Shown one piece after another: positions 10,527 through 18,563 of a stretch of DNA of 64,000 nt. This DNA is from Myxococcota bacterium (GTDB lineage: Bacteria; Myxococcota_A; UBA9160; SMWR01). The number at the start of each line of letters is the position of its first letter. The stretch's first letter is position 1. A model generated the notes under the pieces. It made no database searches, was not told where the DNA came from, and worked only from the letters and a program-made list of their open reading frames with translations. The position numbers and the translations under genes are program-made. The stretch lies in assembly GCA_039030075.1 (NCBI GenBank), contig JBCCEW010000002.1, forward strand, positions 310,001 through 374,000. The letters run 5' to 3'.

Positions 10527-12341
10527 GCGCTGGGCGGCCAGTGCCTCGGCCTCCTCGAGGAGTTCTTCGAGGAGGGTGAGGCCGCCGTTCCAGAACGACG
10601 GGTCGGCGATGTCGAGGTTCATCTGCGCGAGCAGCGCTTCCGGCGTGTCCGATCCGCCGGCAGCGAGCAGGGCTTCGTAGCGCGGCACGAAGCCGGCGCC
10701 TTCCTCGTCGTAGCGCCGGAGGAGCGCCAGGACCAGCAGCTCGCCGAAAGCGTACGCGTAGCAATAGAACGGCGAGTGCACGAAGTGGGGGATGTAGAGC
10801 CACCACCACGCGTAGTCGTCCGAGAGCTCGACCGAATCTCCGAACATCGGACGGTTGGCTTCCATCCACAGCGCGTTGATGCGCTCGAGGGCGAGCTCAC
10901 CTTCTTCGCGGCGCGCCGCGTGGAGTGCCTGCTCGAAGCGCGTCATCGCGACCTGGCGGAACACGGTGGCGAAGGCGTCCTCGAGCTTGCCGCACAGCAG
11001 CGCCAGCCGGACGTCGGGGTCGTTCTCTTCGCGCATCAGGCGGCGGAACACGAGCATCTCGCCGAAGACGCTGGCGGTCTCCGCGGTGGTCAGCGGCGTG
11101 TCCTGCTCGAAGAGTCCCTGGCGTGCGGCCAGGCTCTGGTGGACGCCGTGTCCGAGTTCGTGGGCCAGCGTCATCACGTCGCGCAGGTTGCCCGTGTAGT
11201 TGAGCAGCACGTAGGGGTGGACCGAAGGCACCGTCGACGCCGAGAAGGCGCCGCCGCGTTTTCCGGGCCGCAGCTCGGCGTCGATCCAGGACTCGGTGAA
11301 GAAGCGCTCGGCGGTATCGGCCATCGCCGGTGAGAAATCGCGGTAGGCGTCGAGCACCAGCGCTCGCGCATCCTCGAAGCTTCGCTCGGAGGACGCTTCG
11401 GCGAGTGGCGCGTAGCGGTCGTAGTCCGCCAGCGTGTCGAGCCCCAGCAGCTTCGCCTTGAGTTGGTAGTAGCGGGCCACCAGGTCGTAGCGGCCGACGC
11501 AGGCGTCGAGCAGGGCGTGCACGCTCTCGGGCGCGGCTTCGTTCGACAGGTTCCGTGCGGACATGGCGTCCGGATAGCCGCGTCGCCGGTCGTCCTGGGC
11601 CTTGTCCTGGACGAGGGTGTTGAAGATGAAACCGAGGACGCGCGCGTTGTCGCGCAGACCGCTCGTGAGCCCCGCGGCGGCGGCGCGTCGCGTCGCCCGC
11701 TTCGGGTCGTAGAGCAGCGAGAGGGTCTCCTCTTCCGAGAGCTGTCGGGTCTCGCCGTCTATCTCCACCTCGAACTGGAGATCGGCGAGGATCTCGTCGA
11801 AGAGCCGCGAGAATGCCTGGCTCCCGGTGTTCGAGGCCTCTCCGAGGACCCGCTCTTCGGGTTCGCTCAGCACGTAGTCGCTGTAGCGCCGCAGCGATGC
11901 GAGGTGGTGGCGACGGGCGGCCAGCGCCGGGTCGGCAAGGCGCTCGGCCACGAGATCGGCGTCGGCGGCCAACCACTCGAGCTGGAAGAAGAGCAGCTCG
12001 TTCTGGATCTCGGTGCCGCGCTCCTGCACGTGCTGGAGCAGTGCGCCGTGGGCGGGGGTCGTCGTGTCTCCGGCGAACGCGAGCCCGGCGAAGGCGCCGG
12101 CACGGGCGACGGGCTCTTGCAGCTGCTCGAGGGCGTCGAGCGCCTCCACGAGTTCGGCGGCCGAGAGCTGCGCGACGCGTCCGCGGTAGCGTTCGGCGAA
12201 GCCGCGGGCGGCCCCGAGCGCGGTTTCGAGATCGGCTTCGATGCGCGGATCGTCGACCGCGGCGTAGAGATCGGCGAGGTCCCAGCGGACGCCGGCCGCC
12301 GGTCCTCCCGCATTCTGGGCTGCGTCCGCTACCGAGCTCAT
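10524..12341 (-). CDS. M3-family oligoendopeptidase (PepF-like)
   Basis: Zinc metallopeptidase that cleaves oligopeptides, probably in the cytoplasm. The 605-aa protein has the M3 active site TLAHELGHGVHQ (HExxH), followed by the downstream Glu in TTAETASVFGEML, and the substrate-side Tyr/His-rich segment YIPHFVHSPFYCYAYAFGELL. The N-terminal helical region (VRWDLADLYAAVDDPRIEADLETA) is typical of PepF rather than thimet oligopeptidase. The ATG at 12341 is preceded by a perfect AGGAGGTGAC ribosome-binding site, so the longer upstream reading frame is not used. It stands alone between convergent and divergent neighbours. Confidence 0.93.
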   Translation of the reverse strand: MSSVADAAQNAGGPAAGVRWDLADLYAAVDDPRIEADLETALGAARGFAERYRGRVAQLSAAELVEALDALEQLQEPVARAGAFAGLAFAGDTTTPAHGALLQHVQERGTEIQNELLFFQLEWLAADADLVAERLADPALAARRHHLASLRRYSDYVLSEPEERVLGEASNTGSQAFSRLFDEILADLQFEVEIDGETRQLSEEETLSLLYDPKRATRRAAAAGLTSGLRDNARVLGFIFNTLVQDKAQDDRRRGYPDAMSARNLSNEAAPESVHALLDACVGRYDLVARYYQLKAKLLGLDTLADYDRYAPLAEASSERSFEDARALVLDAYRDFSPAMADTAERFFTESWIDAELRPGKRGGAFSASTVPSVHPYVLLNYTGNLRDVMTLAHELGHGVHQSLAARQGLFEQDTPLTTAETASVFGEMLVFRRLMREENDPDVRLALLCGKLEDAFATVFRQVAMTRFEQALHAARREEGELALERINALWMEANRPMFGDSVELSDDYAWWWLYIPHFVHSPFYCYAYAFGELLVLALLRRYDEEGAGFVPRYEALLAAGGSDTPEALLAQMNLDIADPSFWNGGLTLLEELLEEAEALAAQR

Positions 12342-12449
12342 GTCACCTCCTGGGTCGGCCCACCGGGCCCGCGGCGCCGGAGCATAGCGGCGTGCGCCCG
12401 TTCGAGCGTGGGCGAACCCGGCGCGACGCGGGTGTGCCATTCTGCGGAC

Positions 12450-13688
12450 ATGGACCGCGAACGCGTCGTGCTCCACGCCGATATGGATGCCTTCTACGCA
12501 TCCGTCGAGCAGCGCGACCACCCGGAGTTGCGCGGTCGTCCGGTCGCCGTCGGAGGGGACGGCAACCGGGGCGTCGTCTCCGCGGCGAGCTACGAAGCGC
12601 GTCGCTACGGCGTTCATTCGGCGATGCCGAGTGTGGAGGCGAAGCGGCGCTGTCCGGACCTCGTGTTCGTGCGCGGCTCGATGGGACGCTACGCCGCCGA
12701 GTCGAAGCGGATCTTCGAGATCTTCCGGCGCTTCACGCCCGTCGTGCAGGGGCTCTCCCTGGACGAGGCATTCCTCGACCTCACCGGCACCGAGCGCCTG
12801 TGGGGGCCGGCGCGCGCGGTCGGAGAGGCGCTGCGTCAGGCGGTGCGCGAGGAGACCGACCTACCCGTATCGGTGGGGATCGCGCCGGTGAAGATGGTCG
12901 CGAAGATCGCCAGCGATCTCGCGAAGCCCGACGGTTTGCTGGAAGTGGAGCGAGGGGGCGTCGCCGCCTTCCTCGAGCCCCTGCCCGTCCGTCGCATCTG
13001 GGGCGTGGGGCCGGTCGCCGAGCAACGCCTGGTGACGGCGGGCTTTCGCACGATTGGCGATCTCGTGCGCGCGGACCCGACAAGGCTCGAAGCCCAGCTA
13101 GGGGACTGGGGGCTGGCCCTCTCGCGCCTCGGTCGCGGTCGCGATCTCTCCGAGGTCGAGCCCTACCGCGACGCCGTGTCCTACAGCGAGGAGAACACCT
13201 TCGGTGACGACGTCTCGGACCGGTCGGTGCTCGAGGCCGCGCTGATCACCCACGCCGAGTCGGTGGCGCGCCGTCTGCGCCGAGACCGGCTGCGCGCGCG
13301 CACCGTCGTGCTCAAGCTGAAGCTCGCGCGGCGCGTCTCCGCCGGGCCGCGCGGTTACCCGTTGCTCACCCGCCGTGCCACGCTGGCCGAACCCAGCGAC
13401 GATGGGGCCTGCCTGTCCGAGACGGCGACGCGCCTCTTGTCGCGCGCCGCACTCGAGGAGCCCGTGCGTCTGTTGGGCGTGGGCGCAACGAATCTGGTGA
13501 GCGCGGACACGGGACAGCTCGCGCTCTTCGCGTCGCCGCGCAAAGAGCAGCGCGACCGGTTGAACCGCGCGCTCGACGCGATCCAGGATCGCTTCGGCAG
13601 TGGCGCGGTGGTGCGGGGAGACGCCCGACACGCCTCACGCGCGGGACTCTCGCACCAGCAGAAGCGGGGAGCGGACCCGAGCGACTAG
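12450..13688 (+). CDS. dinB: DNA polymerase IV (Y-family)
   Basis: Low-fidelity lesion-bypass polymerase. The 412-aa product begins MDRERVVLHADMDAFYASVE, with Asp11 binding catalytic metal, and has LSLDEAFLDL with the other two carboxylates near residues 104-105. PVSVGIAPVKMVAKIASDLAKPDG, the helix-hairpin-helix segment RIWGVGPVAEQRL and the little-finger domain follow. GQLALF (about residues 355-359) is a likely beta-clamp-binding motif. Unlike dnaE2 and imuA, its upstream region lacks the shared GCGAAAAC...CGAAAAT element, so it may be regulated separately. Its stop overlaps that of the convergent methyltransferase gene in the palindrome CTAG. Confidence 0.96.
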   Translation: MDRERVVLHADMDAFYASVEQRDHPELRGRPVAVGGDGNRGVVSAASYEARRYGVHSAMPSVEAKRRCPDLVFVRGSMGRYAAESKRIFEIFRRFTPVVQGLSLDEAFLDLTGTERLWGPARAVGEALRQAVREETDLPVSVGIAPVKMVAKIASDLAKPDGLLEVERGGVAAFLEPLPVRRIWGVGPVAEQRLVTAGFRTIGDLVRADPTRLEAQLGDWGLALSRLGRGRDLSEVEPYRDAVSYSEENTFGDDVSDRSVLEAALITHAESVARRLRRDRLRARTVVLKLKLARRVSAGPRGYPLLTRRATLAEPSDDGACLSETATRLLSRAALEEPVRLLGVGATNLVSADTGQLALFASPRKEQRDRLNRALDAIQDRFGSGAVVRGDARHASRAGLSHQQKRGADPSD

Positions 13689-14275
13689 GCCGCCTGCTTT
13701 TCCCAGCGGTAGACGCGCATCGGCGGGACGTTGCGTAGCTCCCGCTTGATTGCAGCCCGGCCGAACACCTCGCGGCCCAGGGCGTGGACCCGGTCGCGCA
13801 CCTGGTAGGCGACGAAGGCGCCATCGGGAGCGAGCGCGTCGTGCACGGAGCGCAGGATGTCGCGGCCCAGGGGACGCGTCATGGTCGAGAAGGGAATGCC
13901 GGAGACGACGACGTCCGGGGCGGGAAGCTCGAGCTTCTCGAGGATGCCGCGGATGTCGGTGGCGCTGCCTTCGTGCGCGATCAAGCGCTTGTCGGGCCAG
14001 CGAGAGAGCACTTCCACGAAGCCCGGGTTGATCTCGATGGCGAGCAGGCGCGCTTCGGGTCCCATGGCGCGCAGCAGGGCGCGGGTGGTTCCGCCGGTGC
14101 CGGGACCGAGCTCGACGAGCAGCTTCGCGCTGTCGGCACGCACGGCTTCCGTGATCTTCCGCTCCAGGAACCGCGAACTCGGAATGATGGAGCCCACTTC
14201 CATGGGGCGTTGGAGGAAGCCTCGAAAGAAGGCGAGGCGGTCATCGGGCTGGGGGCGGAGCGGGCTATCCGGCAA
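13685..14275 (-). CDS. SAM-dependent methyltransferase, phospholipid N-methyltransferase-like
   Basis: Class I methyltransferase of about 196 aa. LLVELGPGTGGTTRALL is SAM motif I, LLAIEINPGF the acidic motif II and VVSGIPFSTM the post-motif. The approach sequence FFRGFLQRPMEVGSIIPSSRFLERKI is characteristic of the PmtA-like/rRNA-dimethylase-like group that methylates phosphatidylethanolamine, so a membrane lipid target is likely but unproven. TTG at 14275 was chosen because GGAGG lies about 8 bases upstream; a TTG at 14338 would add 21 residues without a ribosome-binding site. It lies downstream of imuB on the same strand and could be transcribed with it. Confidence 0.75.
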   Translation of the reverse strand: MPDSPLRPQPDDRLAFFRGFLQRPMEVGSIIPSSRFLERKITEAVRADSAKLLVELGPGTGGTTRALLRAMGPEARLLAIEINPGFVEVLSRWPDKRLIAHEGSATDIRGILEKLELPAPDVVVSGIPFSTMTRPLGRDILRSVHDALAPDGAFVAYQVRDRVHALGREVFGRAAIKRELRNVPPMRVYRWEKQAA

Positions 14276-14367
14276 AGGGGGGTCCTCCGAAATGGGGCCA
14301 TCGTCACGTAGGACGCGAGGCGACGAGTGTATAGCCAAAGCTGGGACGGCCAGTCAGCCGAGCCGCT

Positions 14368-15912
14368 TCAGTCGTAGACGGCGTCGATCTGCCACGCGCG
14401 TTCCCGGTGGTCGAAGCGCAGGCGCACGACCCAGCCGTCTTCGGTCTCGACGTCGTAGCTGTCGAAGGCGAAACGTCCTTCGGGGGACCACCAGCCGCCC
14501 GTGGTACGCCAGGGGCCCGCGCATCGCACGACACGCCCGTTGGCGATGCTGCTGCGGATGCGGACGGGGGTGTCGGCCTGTAGCTGCACCTGCACCCGGA
14601 GGGGTGGGCGGAAAGCCCGTAGGGCCAGACCCCCAGTGAACGCGCCAGCGCTCTTCTCGTCGCTTTGCGCCTTAGGGGGTGCGAATTCCTCGAGCGCGTA
14701 GCGATCGGGGTGGTGGGTGTCCGAGGCAACGGGGCGTCCGACCCGGGCTTCTCCACACAGGCTCTGCAGGGCCGCGAGGGTTTCGCCCAGCACGGCGGGA
14801 GCGGGACCCGCAGGCCGAAACAGATCGAGCTGATCCCGGCACAGGGGAAGCCCGCGCGCTTCGAGGGAGACGGACGCGACGGGTGCCGTGGGAGGGCGTG
14901 ATTCGAGGCTCTGATGCACGAGCCGCATCAGGACCCGCAGATCCTGGGTGGGGGCCGCGACACCGATCTGGCGGACGTCGCGACCCTGATCCTCGAACAC
15001 GAGCTCGAGTTGCCAATCGCCGCAGCCGAGATGGCGCGCATCCAGGCGTTCGATCAAACGGGACAGCAATCCCTGCAGGACGAAGAGCAGGGGTTCGAGT
15101 CGTCCGGCGGGGTATTCGAGATCGAGCGCTTCGCGCAGTGCGGTCTCGTGCGCTTCGGGCAGGGGAGGGTCGGTGGCCTTCCCCTGGGCCTCGGCGATCA
15201 GGCGCAAGACAGGCGCGCCGATTCGCGTGGCGAGTCCGCGTCGAGGCAGTCGTAGCAGGTCGCGGATCCGACGTACTCCGAACTGTGTCAACGTTTCGGC
15301 GACGGCGTCTTCGGGGTCGAGCAGGTCGATGGGGAGCGGCGCCAGGAAACTCGTTTCCTGCGCTTCGACCAGACACAGCACGCGCTCGGCCGGCTCCTCG
15401 GAGGACGAAGAGGCGGTCGGCAGCGAGAGCTGACGCGCGGCGAGCAGCGCGACGGTGCGCGACGAAGCCACGGTCACGTCGGCGGCCAGGCCGAGCCTGC
15501 GCGCGGCCGCGGCGAGGGCCGTCGCGAAACCGCGTTCGCTGCGGAACAGGGATCCGGTCCCCGAGGCATCGACGAAGACGACGGCCTCTTCCGAGAAGAA
15601 TCCACTGCCGCGCGGGACGAGTTCGGCGCGGGGAGCGCAGGCGAACGCGGCGTCGAGCAAGGCTTCGCGTGTGGCCTGGTCGAGAGCCGGAGAGGCCACG
15701 CGCAGCTCGAGCGAAGCGCACACGCTCCGGGCGTGGGCCACGCTCATGCCACGTCGCACGCCTTCCTGCGCAGCGGCGCGAGATACCGAGATGAGCTCGG
15801 CGCGCGGTTGGGTTCCCGTCGCCACGGCGAAGCGTGGCTCGATGCGCTCGGGGTGGGCCCGTTGCTCGGCGGCCAGCGGAAGGTCGGCGACGCGCAAGCA
15901 AGCGATGCGCAT
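14368..15912 (-). CDS. imuB: ImuB, catalytically inactive Y-family polymerase homologue
   Basis: 514-aa Y-family-like protein that in known systems acts as the hub joining ImuA and DnaE2 to the sliding clamp. The N-terminus MRIACLRVADLPLAAEQ aligns with the DinB palm but lacks the DMD acidic pair, and FFSEEAVVFVDASG replaces the SxDE motif, so polymerase activity is probably lost, as in other ImuB proteins. QLDLF at about residues 359-363 matches the beta-clamp-binding consensus. The C-terminal part (LRAFRPPLRVQVQLQADTPVRI...RFDHRERAWQIDAVYD) is the ImuB-specific tail. The ATG at 15912 starts 2 bases after the imuA stop, so translation is coupled. Confidence 0.92.
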   Translation of the reverse strand: MRIACLRVADLPLAAEQRAHPERIEPRFAVATGTQPRAELISVSRAAAQEGVRRGMSVAHARSVCASLELRVASPALDQATREALLDAAFACAPRAELVPRGSGFFSEEAVVFVDASGTGSLFRSERGFATALAAAARRLGLAADVTVASSRTVALLAARQLSLPTASSSSEEPAERVLCLVEAQETSFLAPLPIDLLDPEDAVAETLTQFGVRRIRDLLRLPRRGLATRIGAPVLRLIAEAQGKATDPPLPEAHETALREALDLEYPAGRLEPLLFVLQGLLSRLIERLDARHLGCGDWQLELVFEDQGRDVRQIGVAAPTQDLRVLMRLVHQSLESRPPTAPVASVSLEARGLPLCRDQLDLFRPAGPAPAVLGETLAALQSLCGEARVGRPVASDTHHPDRYALEEFAPPKAQSDEKSAGAFTGGLALRAFRPPLRVQVQLQADTPVRIRSSIANGRVVRCAGPWRTTGGWWSPEGRFAFDSYDVETEDGWVVRLRFDHRERAWQIDAVYD

Positions 15913-15914
15913 GT

Positions 15915-16670
15915 TCAGGTGCCGCGGGTCGAGGAGACCGAGAGCAGGACACGGGCGGGACGCGCGGGTGGCCCTCGACGCTGGCGAGACGCCACGGCTT
16001 CGATCTCGAGCCCCTCGAAGAGTGGGCGCGCACCACCGAAGCGGGTGCTCGTGGGCTGCAGGGTAAGGGCGAAGTCGGCGAAGCGTCCTGCGATGCGTTG
16101 CTGCGAGAGCACCAGGAGTGCCGAGCCGCTCGCCGAAGCGGCGCGGGTGAGGCGCTGCCAGGTGGCGGTGGGTTGCTGTTGCCAGAGGTGGGCGGACTCT
16201 CGTTGGGTGTGGGTGGCATCGAGCACCACGAGCGCGAAGCCGCGCGCGCGGAGCAGGCGCTCGCAGCAGCGCAGGGCTTCGCGAGGGCCCGGAGGACGCG
16301 CCCACAGCACGCGCTCGAGTTGCACCCCCAGAGCGTCGGCGGAGGCGGGGTGAAAGGCGTCGCCGGGATCGACGAGCCCGACGAGTTCGCCCGCCCGGGT
16401 CGCGCGGGCCAAGAGCGCCCAGGCCAGCGACGTGCGTCCCGACGACGGGGGACCACTGAGTTCCGCCAGGGAGCCCGGCGCGAGGCCATTGCCGAGCAGG
16501 GCGTCGAAGGCGGGAATTCCCGTGGTGAGAGCGTCGCTCTCGGGCTGGGCCGGAGAGATGTGGCGCGATCCTCGCTCGAGAGCGGGACCGAGATCTCGCA
16601 GCAGACGGGCCAGGCCCGGACGTGCCGGGGCGAGCCCCGCGCGGTGTTGCGCCGGAGCCGAGGGGGACAT
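15915..16670 (-). CDS. imuA: ImuA, RecA-like mutasome accessory protein
   Basis: 251-aa RecA/SulA-related protein of the ImuA-ImuB-DnaE2 translesion system. TGIPAFDALLGNGLAPGSLAELSGPPSSGRTSLAWALLARA contains a P-loop-like GPPSSGRTS near residues 70-80; the later FALVVLDATHT and ALLVLSQQRIAG correspond to Walker B and the following strand. The C-terminal basic tail ends RVLLSVSSTRGT. The ATG at 16670 (MSPSAPAQHRAGL) has no ribosome-binding site and lies 11 bases from a promoter element shared with dnaE2. It heads an operon with imuB and possibly the methyltransferase. Confidence 0.9.
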   Translation of the reverse strand: MSPSAPAQHRAGLAPARPGLARLLRDLGPALERGSRHISPAQPESDALTTGIPAFDALLGNGLAPGSLAELSGPPSSGRTSLAWALLARATRAGELVGLVDPGDAFHPASADALGVQLERVLWARPPGPREALRCCERLLRARGFALVVLDATHTQRESAHLWQQQPTATWQRLTRAASASGSALLVLSQQRIAGRFADFALTLQPTSTRFGGARPLFEGLEIEAVASRQRRGPPARPARVLLSVSSTRGT

Positions 16671-16681
16671 CGGGGATGCTT

Positions 16682-16710
16682 ATTTTCGTCTTGTTTTCGC
16701 CTTTCGGCAA
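16682..16710 (-). promoter_or_regulatory. Predicted SOS-type promoter/operator of imuA-imuB
   Basis: On the minus strand: TTGCCG, 17 bases, GAAAAT, ending 11 bases before the imuA ATG. It contains the same core GCGAAAACAAGACGAAAAT as the dnaE2 promoter; the two 29-base elements differ at only two positions. Confidence 0.7.
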
Positions 16711-16768
16711 GCAGAAATCCGTCGCCGCACGTCGATTTCGCGGGCGCGAAGCGCGGTCTGGCTCTGCG

Positions 16769-17392
16769 CTAGGAGCGGGCCTTGATGCGAACCCGGCGCC
16801 CCTCGACGGTGAGCCGCCCCTCGGCGAACAACTGCACGGCCTCGGGGACCAGCGCGCGCTCGACGGCCTGGACCTTCGCCGCCAGCGAATCCGCCGTGTC
16901 CTCCTCGCCCACTTCGACCGCCCGCTGCAGGATGATCGGCCCCCGGTCGTAGGCGTCGTCGGCGAAATGCACGGTGGCGCCGGACACCTTCACGCCGGCT
17001 TCGATCACCGCCTCGTGGACGTGATGGCCGTAGAAGCCCTTGCCCGAGAAGGCCGGGATCAGGGCCGGGTGGACGTTGATGACCCGGCCCGCGAACCGCT
17101 CGCGCAGCTCGAAGGGCGATAGGAAGCCCAGCAGCAGGACCAGGTCGACCTCGTACTCGGCCAGCACCGCGTGCAGGGCGTCGTTGAAGCGCGCCACGTC
17201 CGTGTGGTCTCGGCGGGGGACCGCCCGAGCCGGCACGCCGCGACGCTCGGCCCGCGCCAACCCCCCGGCGCTGGCCTTCGACGCGATCACCACCTCGACG
17301 CGCGCCGGCAGACCGGCGTCGACGTGCTCGAAGAGATTCTCGAGGCTGGTTCCCTCCCCCGAGAGGAGCACGGCCACACGCAGCGATTCCAT
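16769..17392 (-). CDS. purN: Phosphoribosylglycinamide formyltransferase
   Basis: Third step of purine synthesis: formyl transfer from 10-formyltetrahydrofolate to GAR. 207 aa, normal for PurN. RVAVLLSGEGTSLENL binds the phosphate of GAR. INVHPALIPAFSGKGFYGHHVHEAVIEAGVKVSGATVHFADDAYDRGPIILQ contains the catalytic Asn, His and Asp. The usual folate-pocket MRIL is replaced by LLLGFLSPF, a tolerated variant. ATG at 17392. It stands alone, with no purine genes beside it; purM, its common partner, is not in the window. Confidence 0.94.
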   Translation of the reverse strand: MESLRVAVLLSGEGTSLENLFEHVDAGLPARVEVVIASKASAGGLARAERRGVPARAVPRRDHTDVARFNDALHAVLAEYEVDLVLLLGFLSPFELRERFAGRVINVHPALIPAFSGKGFYGHHVHEAVIEAGVKVSGATVHFADDAYDRGPIILQRAVEVGEEDTADSLAAKVQAVERALVPEAVQLFAEGRLTVEGRRVRIKARS

Positions 17393-17615
17393 GGCGCGAT
17401 GGTACCGCCTCGACAGCGGTCCTGGGCGCCGCTACCCCTCCCGCTGCCGCGTACGCGGCGACCGGCCGTACGCCGGTCGCGCCGCGCGCCGGGTGTCCGA
17501 CGGCCGATCTCACCGACACGACTGCCGGTCCGGCCGCGCCGAATCACGCTCCGTCTGCCGCCACCGCCGTGCCCGTCGTCGCAGGCGGCCCGACCACTCC
17601 ACAGAAGGGACTCTC

Positions 17616-18551
17616 GTGTCGATTCTCGTCTCCGGCTCTCTGGCTCTCGATCACATCATGGTGTTTCCCGACCGTTTCGCGAGCCACATCCTGCCCGATC
17701 AGGTGCATGCGCTGAACGTGTCGTTCAACATCACCAGCCTCGAGACCCACTACGGCGGCGTCGCCGGGAACATCGCGTTTCATCTCCGGCAGTTGGGCTC
17801 GGACCCGCTGGTACTGGCGACGGTGGGCTCCGACTTCGGTCCCTACGCGGCCTGGCTCGATCAACACGGCGTGCGCCGCGACGCGGTCGCGGTGCTGGAC
17901 GACGTGCGCACTGCCCAGGGCTTCGTGACGACGGACCGCGAGGATTGCCAGATCTGGGCGTTCTACGAAGGGGCGATGGCGCGGGCGCACGAGGCGCGCG
18001 TCGAAGACGTCAAGGAACCCGTCGAGCTCGCCATCGTGTCGGCGAACGGCAAGCAGGCGATGCTCGAACACGCCCGCGCGTTAAAGGCGCAGGGCGTTCC
18101 GACCTACATCGACCCGAGTCACGGCCTGCCGATCCTCTCGGCCGAAGAGCTGCTCGAGCTGATCGATGGCGCTGCCGGCTACTTCGTGAACGACTACGAA
18201 TGGAAGCTCACCCTCGAGCAGACCGGCCGCTCCGAGGCGGAGATCCAGGCGCGGTGCGAGAGCGTCATCATCACGAAGGGGTCCGAGGGGTCCGAGATCC
18301 GCACCGGGGACGAGACGCTACAGTTCGAGCCGGTGAAGGCGCGGAAGGTGGTCGACCCGACCGGCTGCGGCGACGCCTACCGCGCCGGTTTCCTGCACGC
18401 GCTGGCCGCGGGCAAGTCACTCGACGTCGCCGGTCGTCTCGGCGGCCTGCTCGGTTCGTGGCAGGTCGAGGAAGAAGGCGCCCAGGCGCTGCAGTACGAC
18501 GCGGCCGTTGCGGCCGAGCGCTACCGCGAAGCCTTCGGGCGCGACCTCTAG
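17616..18551 (+). CDS. PfkB-family carbohydrate/nucleoside kinase
   Basis: 311-aa ribokinase-fold kinase. The N-terminus ILVSGSLALDHIMVFPDRFASHILPDQVHALNVSF and the glycine motif GGVAGNIAFHLRQLG form the substrate lid. VVDPTGCGDAYRAGF carries the anion hole and the catalytic Asp. The overall pattern is closest to the bacterial PfkB proteins annotated as adenosine kinases, so adenosine salvage is the best guess, with sugar phosphorylation as the alternative. The GTG at 17616 follows AGAAGGGA. A flavoprotein gene starts 12 bases downstream and is likely co-transcribed. Confidence 0.88.
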   Translation: MSILVSGSLALDHIMVFPDRFASHILPDQVHALNVSFNITSLETHYGGVAGNIAFHLRQLGSDPLVLATVGSDFGPYAAWLDQHGVRRDAVAVLDDVRTAQGFVTTDREDCQIWAFYEGAMARAHEARVEDVKEPVELAIVSANGKQAMLEHARALKAQGVPTYIDPSHGLPILSAEELLELIDGAAGYFVNDYEWKLTLEQTGRSEAEIQARCESVIITKGSEGSEIRTGDETLQFEPVKARKVVDPTGCGDAYRAGFLHALAAGKSLDVAGRLGGLLGSWQVEEEGAQALQYDAAVAAERYREAFGRDL

Positions 18552-18563
18552 TCCGAGGGCCGG

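Noticed and set aside
14368-16710. 780-residue frame from imuB upstream through imuA and its promoter
   Set aside because: The ImuB match begins only at 15912; the upstream part is the wrong frame of imuA and even translates the promoter repeat.
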